A stretch of DNA of 64,000 nucleotides from a virus. This document shows positions 35,300 to 44,053 of this stretch, piece after piece. A program made the position numbers and the translations under genes. Location: IMG/VR virus record IMGVR_UViG_3300032288_004617, positions 19,541 to 83,540 of that record; one strand, 5' to 3'. The notes beneath the pieces are model-generated. The model saw only the letters and a list, made by a program, of their open reading frames with translations, had not been told where the DNA came from and searched no databases. Position 1 is the stretch's first letter. Every line of letters starts with the position of its first letter.

Positions 35300-35330
35300 T
35301 AAAATTAATTAAGTTTAATCTCTCTTCAAA
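35300..35330 (-). promoter_or_regulatory. Promoter between tandem spikes, TTTG-N19-TAATTTTA
   Basis: On the minus strand TTTG (35330-35327), 19 bp, TAATTTTA (35307-35300). The ATG of the downstream spike is about 19 bp after the -7 box. The same TAATTTTA box is seen on the plus strand at 54665-54672. Confidence 0.55.
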
Positions 35331-35360
35331 AAATATTGTAATTTATAAAACAAGTTAATT

Positions 35361-36914
35361 TTAGAAGTTTGGAACTGTAACACCTGTCACTTGAGTATAA
35401 CCTTGCGGTGAAAATACCGGAGTTGCTACGGCAGCTCCTAAAGGAATGTTACCTTTTGTATTTACACATCCAAAAGATCCTACACTTGTATCTCTCAAAA
35501 ACTTATCACCAGATCCTGTGCTATAAGCTGTACAATTATAAAAGTACGCTTTTGCTGCAACATTATCTAAGGCTACAATACCTGAATTTACAGTGTTATA
35601 ATTTTTTAAGTGTGTGTTTTTAGCATATACTTCACAACTATTTACTGCATATATACAAGAGCCTGCAATAGAATCATTTAATACTTTTGTAACTTCTCCT
35701 TCTAGTTTAACTACATTTCCTGCACCTAACAAACAAATAGGAATAGACTTAGAACTTATATTACCTTTTATATCATACTTTGTATAATCATTTCCTGAAG
35801 CATACACTGTATAAATACCGAAAGTATCACCTGCATATAAGTTACCATACACTCTTGTCACAGCACCTAATGCTGATTGTATTGAGTGTAGACATGCTTG
35901 TTGTCCTGTAGATCCAGGTGCATATGAAAAGTTATCTGATAAATTATATAAATCTCCGTATATCTCTAACACTGCTGTCGAAGTCGAAGCTTGTTGGGTT
36001 ACGCAACTTTTATTTTGAATATTTCCTGCATTATAGGGTGTTCTATTTGTGGCAACTATCTTAGGGCAGTATATTTTTATAGTATTTGACATACCTATTG
36101 TACTGAATGTTTTCCTCGGACCTTGTATATAATTTCTAACATTTAGTGTAGCTTCAACACCATATCTAAGAGTAACTATTGTGTTATTTGAACCATTAGT
36201 ATCTATGCTATTACAAACCACATGTAATTTACAAGTCCCACTTACATAACTTGATAATATAGCCCAACCTATCAATGTAGATTGCATATCTACTTTATCA
36301 AATTCAAAGTATATATCACTTCCATAATTTTGAGTCAATGGTCTAGAGTTTGTATAAAAACAAGCATTTCCATATATCTTACAAACACCTGTACTTGCAT
36401 CATCAAAAAAACCACCAAATGTAAATACAACACCTTCTTCGCATTTTATATATACATATGGTCTAAGAAGCATATAATCTATATATGTCCCTTTACGTAA
36501 TACTATTAATGCCGGAGATGTTTGTGTAGGTGCTAATGCTATTGCAGCTAAACCTGCTGCATAATACGAAAAGTAAGGTTTATCAAATCTATTCACTTCT
36601 CCTGTCGAGTCATTTCCGTTTACAGGATCTACAAAAAATGTATTTGCGTAGTTCAATGCTGAACTTACAGGAATATCAATATTTTGGAGTAAGGATGTGC
36701 CATTAACTGTTGCTAGTTGTAAACTGTTTGTTTGATTATCTAATGAGTCAACTATTGCTCCTGTTGTTGGAGAAGATACTTTAGCTAATATGTCATCAAC
36801 CGTTGTAAACTTTGATGGTTTGGATTTTGTTGTTGTATAAACAGGTATACGTTCAGATCCACTCAAGCTTTTAGCCTTCTTTAAAGTATTTACTAAAATT
36901 CCATTTATTGGCAT
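35361..36914 (-). CDS. Tail spike, paralogue 1 of tandem pair
   Basis: This is a 517-residue protein starting MPINGILVNTLKKAKSLSGS, the same N-terminal particle-binding segment as its downstream copy, then TVNGTSLLQNIDIPVS and NYANTFFVDPVNGNDSTGE. A right-handed beta-helix body follows; no enzyme motif is visible. The pair differs mainly in the centre. The first gene is read from a canonical late promoter (36953-36984) directly behind a terminator. Having two spikes with the same anchor could give a mixed or switchable receptor range. Confidence 0.8.
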   Translation of the reverse strand: MPINGILVNTLKKAKSLSGSERIPVYTTTKSKPSKFTTVDDILAKVSSPTTGAIVDSLDNQTNSLQLATVNGTSLLQNIDIPVSSALNYANTFFVDPVNGNDSTGEVNRFDKPYFSYYAAGLAAIALAPTQTSPALIVLRKGTYIDYMLLRPYVYIKCEEGVVFTFGGFFDDASTGVCKIYGNACFYTNSRPLTQNYGSDIYFEFDKVDMQSTLIGWAILSSYVSGTCKLHVVCNSIDTNGSNNTIVTLRYGVEATLNVRNYIQGPRKTFSTIGMSNTIKIYCPKIVATNRTPYNAGNIQNKSCVTQQASTSTAVLEIYGDLYNLSDNFSYAPGSTGQQACLHSIQSALGAVTRVYGNLYAGDTFGIYTVYASGNDYTKYDIKGNISSKSIPICLLGAGNVVKLEGEVTKVLNDSIAGSCIYAVNSCEVYAKNTHLKNYNTVNSGIVALDNVAAKAYFYNCTAYSTGSGDKFLRDTSVGSFGCVNTKGNIPLGAAVATPVFSPQGYTQVTGVTVPNF

Positions 36915-36952
36915 AATGTCTTTTTTATTATGATTTGAGGTTTTAGGAAAAA

Positions 36953-36984
36953 CAAATTTAATGTAAAATTAAGTATAGCACAAA
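36953..36984 (-). promoter_or_regulatory. Late promoter, TTTG-N20-TAAATTTG
   Basis: On the minus strand TTTG (36984-36981), 20 bp, TAAATTTG (36960-36953). The spike ATG is about 39 bp further on. Sequence from the -7 box through the terminator stem at 37030 is closely similar to 33273-33351. Confidence 0.8.
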
Positions 36985-37004
36985 ATTATAAACTTTCCTA
37001 AAAC

Positions 37005-37030
37005 AAAAAAAGAGAGGCGGTTACCTCTCT
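37005..37030 (-). terminator. Rho-independent terminator after 748-residue gene
   Basis: On the minus strand a 7-bp stem AGAGAGG/CCTCTCT with a six-base loop is followed by six or more T. Its hairpin core is nearly the same as that at 33325-33351. Confidence 0.9.
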
Positions 37031-37053
37031 TCCTTTTTTATTATGTTTACCTA

Positions 37054-39300
37054 TTAGATAGGGAAAGCTTGTACTGGAGAAACTCCTGCATTAGCTGCCA
37101 AGTTATTTAATAAGTCTTCAATTGCATTATGTCTACCAATCTCTACAAAGAAGTTGTAATCGATATCATCATTAATTCTTCCTGCGAATCCTTGTGTATG
37201 ATTAAAGTTACTAACTTTCAATGTATACTGAATATATTGAGCAGTACTGTTTGGTAAGTTTGTAGTCTCACCTCTCAATAATTTACCTAAGTAAGATCTT
37301 GGAGATTCTCCTCTGAAGTAAGCATTAGCTTCTTGCTCTTTCTTACGTAAGTTACCTGCTAAATGTGTTCTGTGTTGTTGACGAGATAAGTATTTACCTT
37401 GGTATCCACCTTCTGGAATACTTCCGATACCCTCACGAATTTCTTCAGGGAATCCTGCAGCAACTTGAATTTTTGTAGATGTTTCTAAGAAACCAACTTC
37501 TTCGTACAATGCCTCTTCAGCATCTAAAACGAAAACTCTTGATTTAAATCTAATACCACATTTACAGTTTCCACTTGGAGAAACAGCTGCTTCACTTGCA
37601 GATACAGTCCAGTCGATATTTTCATAAGACTCAGGAGCTGAAGTGATATAAGCATCTTTGTAGATAACATCACACTCTTCACCAACTAAGTTAGAAATAA
37701 CTGAAGTTGTATATTTAGTTTGACAACCTGCTGTGTAAGTAACTGCAGCAGCTAATGTACCATCTAAATCACTTACATCATTTGCAATTGAGATAGTTGG
37801 CAAAGCAACACCAATGTTTTCAAAAGTTAAAACACCTAAAGCAGCTGTAACTTTAACACCTTCGTTAGCTAAAATAGTAGCTCCATGTGCAGTAACAAAG
37901 TTAGCAGCAGTTTGAGTTAAACTAGTAGCAAAAGTTGCTGTGTAATCAGTACCACCAATGTTAATGTCTGCTGTTCCAGAAGTACCAGTTAAAGTTAACA
38001 ATCTGTATTGAGCTAAAGCAACAGTTAAGTTAGTGTAAGCACCTTGTAACTCTACTAATCTATCATTTCCACATTCTCCATCAGCTAACCATAAGTCATA
38101 CGCTTCAGAAACTGCATTAACTGTGTCTCCTAAAGTCCAAGCTGTAGTTGTAGCAGCAGCATTAGAATCACATAAGTCAGCAATTTTACCTACTAAATCT
38201 ACTGTGAATGTATTGCTTGGAACTGCACCACCTAATAAAGTTGCAATTTGTGCATCAGTAATTTTAGCTGTAAATACTGCTGTATAGAATCCTACACCTG
38301 CATCATTTCCAGATTTAATAACTGTACCTGCTGAGTAGTTTGCCATTGCTGTAATTAAAGCAGTTTTGTCAACACCATCATCTTCAATAGTGAATGCGTA
38401 AACATAACCACCTGTTACTGCAGTGTATCCAGCAGGACAAGTATCACATCCTTTAATGAAAGATGCTACTGTTGAACTGAAATCAGCAGGTGCACTTGCA
38501 GCTAATAATTGGTAAGTAGAAATAGATCCACTACGTAAAATTCTTTTTACAGGAACATTGTATTGTGCTGCAACGATAGCTTTAGCAACATCATCACCTG
38601 TATCACATAACTCTAATGTATAGAAGTTAAAAGGAATCAAGTTAGCTGCAATATCATTTGTACACTCAAAAACAGGTGTTACATCAATAAAGTCTGCAAC
38701 AGTTTTTCCTCCTGTTAATTGTTTTCTACGTAATCTCTCAACTGCTTCTAATACGATTGCTTTACAATCAACTGCATCACAGTTATCACAAGTATCACAA
38801 GTGTTGAAAGGATCACATGAAGGAATCTCAATATTAATTCCGATGAACTCTTCAGCGTTTTTTCCACCTCTGTACTCAATTGCTCCACCTGTAAGTTTAA
38901 GAGCTAATCTGAAATAAGAATCTCCTGTTTTCCATTTGAACTCAGATCCTGGAGTACCATCATATCCAATAACAACCTCATCAACGATGTGCTCAGTAAT
39001 TTTTGGAGCAGATACTGCTAATCCACGAATTGAATCTAAAGAGAAAGGAACTGTAGATTTGTCTTTGTCAGAATAAGAACGACCTGGAGTTTTTCCATCG
39101 ATACCTAATCTAATTGTAAAATCTTTTTTATCTTTTGCTTTTCCTGCGAAAGATGAAATAACTTTCAATCCATCAGCTGTAGCTTTAGTTTGATCAACTG
39201 CTGCTAATTGTCCTTTTGCAAGGTGCAAAGATCCACCAGTTGTCTTAACTGCTCCATTGATTAAGAAGAAGTCTCTGTTAAACGGTTTGTTTAATCCCAT
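37054..39300 (-). CDS. Large abundant virion protein with Cys cluster
   Basis: This is a 748-residue protein of a family I cannot name. Residues 162-179 hold five Cys in CDPFNTCDTCDNCDAVDC, possibly a metal site. Residues ~436-522 form a domain with TATFATSLTQTAANFVTAHG, closely similar to a segment of the muzzle-like protein (about 1830-1900). The C terminus (YIQYTLKVSNFNHTQGFAGR) is a compact beta region. Codon use is more G/C-rich at third positions and Ala/Thr-rich, as in the capsid gene, suggesting strong expression, and it has its own terminator. It could be an auxiliary capsid, head-fibre or main tail protein. Confidence 0.7.
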   Translation of the reverse strand: MGLNKPFNRDFFLINGAVKTTGGSLHLAKGQLAAVDQTKATADGLKVISSFAGKAKDKKDFTIRLGIDGKTPGRSYSDKDKSTVPFSLDSIRGLAVSAPKITEHIVDEVVIGYDGTPGSEFKWKTGDSYFRLALKLTGGAIEYRGGKNAEEFIGINIEIPSCDPFNTCDTCDNCDAVDCKAIVLEAVERLRRKQLTGGKTVADFIDVTPVFECTNDIAANLIPFNFYTLELCDTGDDVAKAIVAAQYNVPVKRILRSGSISTYQLLAASAPADFSSTVASFIKGCDTCPAGYTAVTGGYVYAFTIEDDGVDKTALITAMANYSAGTVIKSGNDAGVGFYTAVFTAKITDAQIATLLGGAVPSNTFTVDLVGKIADLCDSNAAATTTAWTLGDTVNAVSEAYDLWLADGECGNDRLVELQGAYTNLTVALAQYRLLTLTGTSGTADINIGGTDYTATFATSLTQTAANFVTAHGATILANEGVKVTAALGVLTFENIGVALPTISIANDVSDLDGTLAAAVTYTAGCQTKYTTSVISNLVGEECDVIYKDAYITSAPESYENIDWTVSASEAAVSPSGNCKCGIRFKSRVFVLDAEEALYEEVGFLETSTKIQVAAGFPEEIREGIGSIPEGGYQGKYLSRQQHRTHLAGNLRKKEQEANAYFRGESPRSYLGKLLRGETTNLPNSTAQYIQYTLKVSNFNHTQGFAGRINDDIDYNFFVEIGRHNAIEDLLNNLAANAGVSPVQAFPI

Positions 39301-39328
39301 TGTTAAAAATTTATTAATTTATTTATGA

Positions 39329-40000
39329 TTATATTTCGGAGAAAAGTGCATTACTTTGTATTTCATACCCTGCTACATCTCCATTTGTTGCTGAAAATTG
39401 TTTTGCCATTGCAATAATGACTTTGTTCATGACTTTATCATCGAATTCAGGATCTATGTCTACTGAAGCTGTATTGTCAAGTTTTATATACCCTTCTATA
39501 TCTAATTTCTTTGGGTATCTGTAGTAGCTAATATTTACCTTATCAATTTCAAAATCTGTTTTATAAACGGCTACTTTATTTTCTGTTGTAAGATAAAAGG
39601 TCTCTCTGTACTCAAAAGATGGCGAATTGCTGGAATCTCCTAATAGCTCTTCTATATTCTCACTCTTTACTTCAAAAGGCTTCTTTAATTTTTGAGACTT
39701 ACAATTTCCTTTTGTTGCGTAAATATGCAAGTTTGCTAAGTCAAAGTAATCTTTAGGTAAATGAAAGGTAGTATAGTTTGTTTTCTGATCAGCTTTTGCT
39801 AAATCTTTTTCTAATATTAGAAGAGGAGAGATGTAACGAATTACATCTTCACTCCTTTTCTCTAATATCCAAGATACATATCTTGTTAATGTTGTATTAA
39901 GAAGCGTAATAAATCTAGGCAAGTCAACATTGACATTATTATTAGTCATGTTTCTATTCACTGTATCTAGAAATGATACGTATACTTCTTTAATCTTCAT
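39329..40000 (-). CDS. Head-tail adaptor-like protein
   Basis: This 223-residue protein has an N-terminal helix pair (LPRFITLLNTTLTRYVSWIL) followed by TTFHLPKDYFDLANLHIYAT, the LPxDyxxL pattern of podovirus adaptor or neck proteins, and later VNISYYRYPKKLD. The final helices (FDDKVMNKVIIAMAKQF) match the usual end of such proteins. It overlaps the upstream gene by 11 bp and follows the capsid region, the expected place for a connector. A similar pattern is seen at 14788-15489. Confidence 0.65.
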   Translation of the reverse strand: MKIKEVYVSFLDTVNRNMTNNNVNVDLPRFITLLNTTLTRYVSWILEKRSEDVIRYISPLLILEKDLAKADQKTNYTTFHLPKDYFDLANLHIYATKGNCKSQKLKKPFEVKSENIEELLGDSSNSPSFEYRETFYLTTENKVAVYKTDFEIDKVNISYYRYPKKLDIEGYIKLDNTASVDIDPEFDDKVMNKVIIAMAKQFSATNGDVAGYEIQSNALFSEI

Positions 40001-40955
40001 CGTCTGCTAATAATATATCTCTTTTTACAGATGCTAATGAACTATTCTTAGCAATGTTTTCTGCTGAATTTTTTAAATCTGGTCCTATTTCTTTATCTTC
40101 ATAAAAGTAAAGACCACTAATTTTTGTTACTTTACCACCTTTTTTGTAAGCATCTCTAATAGCCTGATAAATTGTGATTTTTTCTAACCCAACTTTTGTC
40201 TCAGACTCTTCAACTAATTTATTAAAGGCAGTTGTTTTATCGTCATTCTCTCCAGTTAAATAGTCGTTAAACATTCCTATTAAAACTGAATCCTCAATAG
40301 AGGATGAGAAATTCATTCCTGTGTAATGTAGAATTGCTACAAGTCTTGGTTTATCTGTTTTCAATAATGCTGTAAAAGCACCAATTGCAGCAAACTTAGC
40401 TAATGCTCTCTCATCTTTAATTTTGATATCTTTACTAATATCAATAACTACATAAGAAGAATCATTGTATCTTGTATTTCCTTCTTGTCCTTTTGGTGTA
40501 ACTTGTTTTGTTAATAATCCAAAATAAAGCTCCATTCTATCAATAGGATCAAGTGTATTGTATGTTTTCTTAGAATAAACTTTAAAATTAGTTTTATCAA
40601 AGAATGCATTATTATTTAACTCAAAAGCCAGATCATCGCCTATTGCATGTCTGTAAGGTAATAATAGATTTTTCTTTAGACCTGTAACTAGAGTTTTAAT
40701 CTCTGTTGCATCTGTGTCTCTATAGCATGGAGAGTATTCATAGAAACCTGTATCCCAAGTCCCTGTTCTTCCACCATCTCTACTTACAAAGCTTACTTGA
40801 AATGATTCAGATACTCCTCTTGAAGGAAGTTTTGTGACTCCTGCTTTGATGTACCCCGTTGGTGCATCCATATCCTTTTTGTCTTTGATGACGTAAGTTG
40901 AGTTTTCTTTAACTTCAAATCCGTCAATGACAAATAATGTTTTTCTTGTTGACAT
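39990..40955 (-). CDS. Unknown structural-module protein
   Basis: This is a 321-residue protein beginning at the ATG at 40955 (MSTRKTLFVIDGF). An in-frame TTG at 40976 falls inside the -7 box and is rejected. It is alpha/beta, with a strand-rich start and a mid-part containing YVVIDISKDIKIKDERALAK and a helical C terminus ending in an acidic tail (LLADDED). No family is recognised. It has a canonical late promoter and sits between the capsid and adaptor-like genes, so a minor head or neck component is plausible. Confidence 0.7.
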   Translation of the reverse strand: MSTRKTLFVIDGFEVKENSTYVIKDKKDMDAPTGYIKAGVTKLPSRGVSESFQVSFVSRDGGRTGTWDTGFYEYSPCYRDTDATEIKTLVTGLKKNLLLPYRHAIGDDLAFELNNNAFFDKTNFKVYSKKTYNTLDPIDRMELYFGLLTKQVTPKGQEGNTRYNDSSYVVIDISKDIKIKDERALAKFAAIGAFTALLKTDKPRLVAILHYTGMNFSSSIEDSVLIGMFNDYLTGENDDKTTAFNKLVEESETKVGLEKITIYQAIRDAYKKGGKVTKISGLYFYEDKEIGPDLKNSAENIAKNSSLASVKRDILLADDED

Positions 40956-40973
40956 TCTTGGTTTATTTTTGTT

Positions 40974-41005
40974 CAAATTTACTTACAAGAAGCATCCTTT
41001 ACAAA
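40974..41005 (-). promoter_or_regulatory. Late promoter, TTTG-N20-TAAATTTG
   Basis: On the minus strand TTTG (41005-41002), 20 bp, TAAATTTG (40981-40974); the ATG is at 40955. It stands just behind the terminator at 41031-41050. Confidence 0.8.
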
Positions 41006-41030
41006 AATATAAGATTTTCTAAAACTATTT

Positions 41031-41050
41031 GGGGAGATATTTCACTCCCC
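41031..41050 (-). terminator. Hairpin terminator after capsid gene
   Basis: On the minus strand a 6-bp stem GGGGAG/CTCCCC with an 8-base loop lies 29 bp after the capsid stop. The following AAATAGTTTT is a weak T-tract, so read-through into the next unit is likely. Flanking CTAAAA and TTTTAG could lengthen the stem with a bulge. Confidence 0.6.
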
Positions 41051-41078
41051 TTTTAGTTTTATGGTTAGGTTTGATATC

Positions 41079-42773
41079 TTAACCTCTTCCTTTTTCTTGT
41101 AACTCAATAGTTACGTATCTTGTAGTATCTAATACTAAAGCAGAAGATTGAGAAGTTGCCCAGAATGTTCTACCCATTTGTTTGATAGAAGAAGCAACGT
41201 TTTCAAATTGATCTTTATTAGCTGTACGTCCTTGCTCGTATCCGTATGTTACGTGAGGTTGCCCTTCAGGTTTAACATAGTAGATATTAGCTTGTTGTGA
41301 ACCACCTTCAACCAATTTAGCGTTTTTCACTTTGCTAGTTACATTAGAGTATTCTGGACTAGTAACATCCCAAATAACTAATGAGTTAGATGTGTGTGCA
41401 AAACCTTCTGAATAGAATCCTGAAGAGAATCTGTCTGTGCTTGGCATATAATCTAAAGAGTCATCGTGCTCAACTGTAACTTTTCCAACTCCTGGGAATT
41501 GTACTTCTGTAATTGCTACTGCAGCTAAAGATAAGTTATTCAATGATCCTGAGAATACTTTTGATGGTAATTGTCCATCAGTACCGATTAAACCTGCTGG
41601 TAAACCATTCAATTGGCTAATAGCGTGTTCACGGAATAATTGTAACATATTTTGGTAAGCTAACCAACCTGCTTTAAATTTAACAGAACGTTGTCCTACT
41701 GGAATATCAGAATTTTGGTAGATGTAAGAAACTGCTTCATAAATATGATCTAAAGTGATACCACCTTGTCTTGCATATTTAATCAATTTACCTCTACGGA
41801 TTTGATGCCATACACCCTCATTTACACGCTTAACTCCATTAGCAGTATTAACTGTTGCAGCTTTAGCGAATAAAAGCTCGTTTGCTTCCATTTGAGATAA
41901 TTCCATCAATGCTAAGTATTCTAATGTAGAACCAATCATCATTGGATTTAAAGTACCATTAGGATTTTTCTTAGCTACGAACATACCGTTTTTACCACCC
42001 ATTGCTTCTAACTGAGCATTGATTTTATCAGATACACCGTTAGCAAATCCTGTAAGACCTGGAGACTTCATTCTAGCAGCTTTACCTGTAACGAAAGTCT
42101 CAATTCCTCTTGGATCAGATAATAAGAACTCATTAGTAATTGTTCCTGTAGGATCTTTAACTAAAGATAAAGTTGAGAATGCAGTGTCGAATTCAGCAAT
42201 TTTGTTAGTCAACTTAATCCACTCTCTACCAGCTCTTAAATACTCTTTAGGGAAATATTTAGATTTGTCATTAGTTTGCATTGTAACATAGTGCTTGAAG
42301 TTTTCTCCAACTTGCTCTACATCATGTTCTGCAGAAACCATAACTTGTTCTCCATAAACAGGATCGTAAGTTAAAATATCTCCTTTAGTAAACTCTTGGT
42401 TTAATACTAAAACAAAAATACCATTGTCAATACCTGGGAAGTCATACTCAGCTGAAGTATCTTCTGCAGTATAACATTTAACCTCTGAACGGTCAACTGG
42501 TAAATCATAAGTGATTGATTGTCCTTCAGCAACCTCTAATACTGCAGCTTGAGAGAATAAATCTTTCAAGAATGGCATAGATTTTTTGTGAGATGTTGCA
42601 AATAAGTTAATCAAACCTAAATGTTTTTTGTGTGAATTATTATCATCCATTAAGTATGTAGAAACCTTTGCAGAGTCCATCCAACCTAAAGTCTTTAATT
42701 CTTTCACGTTTGTAAATCCAACAACGTAATCACCGTTGATAGACTCATGTAAATCGAATCTGTTTTGAGACAT
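41079..42773 (-). CDS. Major capsid protein
   Basis: This is a 564-residue protein. It follows an acidic scaffold candidate and the portal gene, the standard head order, and precedes a terminator. Sequence features fit an HK97-type capsid protein: an N-terminal arm with SINGDYVVGFTNVKELKTLG, an extended E-loop-like region and a long central helix around EWIKLTNKIAEFD. There is also a C-terminal beta-rich part with DRFSSGFYSEGFAHTSN, which I associate with crAss-like capsid proteins. Third codon positions are relatively G/C-rich for this genome, as expected for a highly expressed gene. The call rests on context and general likeness. Confidence 0.75.
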   Translation of the reverse strand: MSQNRFDLHESINGDYVVGFTNVKELKTLGWMDSAKVSTYLMDDNNSHKKHLGLINLFATSHKKSMPFLKDLFSQAAVLEVAEGQSITYDLPVDRSEVKCYTAEDTSAEYDFPGIDNGIFVLVLNQEFTKGDILTYDPVYGEQVMVSAEHDVEQVGENFKHYVTMQTNDKSKYFPKEYLRAGREWIKLTNKIAEFDTAFSTLSLVKDPTGTITNEFLLSDPRGIETFVTGKAARMKSPGLTGFANGVSDKINAQLEAMGGKNGMFVAKKNPNGTLNPMMIGSTLEYLALMELSQMEANELLFAKAATVNTANGVKRVNEGVWHQIRRGKLIKYARQGGITLDHIYEAVSYIYQNSDIPVGQRSVKFKAGWLAYQNMLQLFREHAISQLNGLPAGLIGTDGQLPSKVFSGSLNNLSLAAVAITEVQFPGVGKVTVEHDDSLDYMPSTDRFSSGFYSEGFAHTSNSLVIWDVTSPEYSNVTSKVKNAKLVEGGSQQANIYYVKPEGQPHVTYGYEQGRTANKDQFENVASSIKQMGRTFWATSQSSALVLDTTRYVTIELQEKGRG

Positions 42774-42799
42774 ATTTATTTATATTAATTTATTAGTTA

Positions 42800-43966
42800 C
42801 TATTTTAAATCTTCAAGCCTTACAGCTTTATTTGTATTAACCGGTGCAGAAAGGCTAGATGCAGAATCAGTTCTTCTGATAATCTTTAGCTTTCTTGCTC
42901 CTTCTAATTGTTTTTCAACCACTGCTTTCTTTGTTACTTGTTTGATAAACTCTTCTTTATCAGTCATAAACAACATCAGCTCGGCAGCTTTTTCAGGGTT
43001 CAATCTCATCTCATTGTAGACGATATCCATCTCGTACTTACCTTCCTTATTAGCTTTAGTTGCAAAATCTACTAACTTTGTTTTAGCTTTATCATTTAAC
43101 TCAAAAACATTCCCAAGAGTAGTTTTAATATCAGTTTTATACTTTTTAAATAACTCTTCTCGTTCTTTTTTATCCTGTTCTGATTTCAAAACTTCTGCTT
43201 TAACCTTTGCATCAATAGCTGTTCTCAACGATGCATCAGCTTCTTCAGCCATCTCTGCTAAAATTCCTTCAGACTCATAAGACTTTATCAATCTATTTAT
43301 ATCAGCTTCAGTCTGTCCTGCAGCTTGATTTCTTAAAAAGATAACTGTCTTTTGATCCTCTACACTTTCCAGATCTAATCCTTCTAAAGGATCAGAGAAT
43401 TTCTGTTTAATGTCAAGTAAATCTTTTAAAGATCCTCCGTTATTCTCAACTTCAATTAAATTCTTAGTAAATTCAGAAACACCATCTAATGAAATTTTAT
43501 TCTTAGTAGCTGATTCTTGAATCTCATCAATCTTTGATTGAAATATTGACTTAAAAGTTTCTTCATCAAATTCAATATCATCAATTGAAACCTCCTGCTC
43601 TACTCCGTCAACCTCTTGTATGATTGATCCGATCTCATCACCCCATAAACTTTTTAAAGTGTTACGGTAGATTTTAGAGCTTTCAGGTTCAATTTCTGTA
43701 TTTTCAACTTTTGTTTCAAAGTCTAAAATTGAATCATTTTCAGATTTTTCTTCATTTAAAGTTGGTTTCTCTTCAGTTGTAGAACTAATGTTCTCTGATT
43801 TGTCAACATCTCCAAAATCAAAACCTGGTAATAATGGCTCTTCATTTTTTAAACTGTCTGAAATAACCTTTGTTACTTCTTCAGCAGACTCTGTTTTTGT
43901 AATTGGTGCATTGTTCTCAAGTAAATCTTGTAAAGATACTACACCTGCACTTCCTTCATTTTGCAT
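42800..43966 (-). CDS. Acidic scaffold-like protein
   Basis: This is a 388-residue, Glu/Asp/Lys-rich protein, almost wholly helical from residue ~130 on, with a disordered acidic N terminus (residues 1-110). It lies between portal and capsid genes. Scaffolding proteins of tailed phages have this composition and place. The C terminus (SSLSAPVNTNKAVRLEDLK) could contact the capsid protein. The gene begins 1 bp after a perfect -7 box (43968-43975), implying a message with little or no leader. No protease motif is visible. Confidence 0.7.
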   Translation of the reverse strand: MQNEGSAGVVSLQDLLENNAPITKTESAEEVTKVISDSLKNEEPLLPGFDFGDVDKSENISSTTEEKPTLNEEKSENDSILDFETKVENTEIEPESSKIYRNTLKSLWGDEIGSIIQEVDGVEQEVSIDDIEFDEETFKSIFQSKIDEIQESATKNKISLDGVSEFTKNLIEVENNGGSLKDLLDIKQKFSDPLEGLDLESVEDQKTVIFLRNQAAGQTEADINRLIKSYESEGILAEMAEEADASLRTAIDAKVKAEVLKSEQDKKEREELFKKYKTDIKTTLGNVFELNDKAKTKLVDFATKANKEGKYEMDIVYNEMRLNPEKAAELMLFMTDKEEFIKQVTKKAVVEKQLEGARKLKIIRRTDSASSLSAPVNTNKAVRLEDLK

Positions 43967-43967
43967 A

Positions 43968-43999
43968 CAAATTTATTTTTTGGTTTTTATTTTAACAAA
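43968..43999 (-). promoter_or_regulatory. Late promoter of scaffold/capsid unit, TTTG-N20-TAAATTTG
   Basis: On the minus strand TTTG (43999-43996), 20 bp, TAAATTTG (43975-43968), then one base, then ATG. The start codon falls about where transcription should begin. Confidence 0.75.
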
Positions 44000-44053
44000 T
44001 TGATATTCAATTCATACAACTATTTTCATAATTATAAGAAAATATACAATATT

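Noticed and set aside
33716-36914. Tandem spikes as an assembly artefact
   Set aside because: The copies differ throughout, and most in the centre, so they are true diverged paralogues.
40956-40976. TTG start for the 321-residue protein
   Set aside because: The codon lies in the -7 box TAAATTTG, so it cannot be in the message from that promoter.
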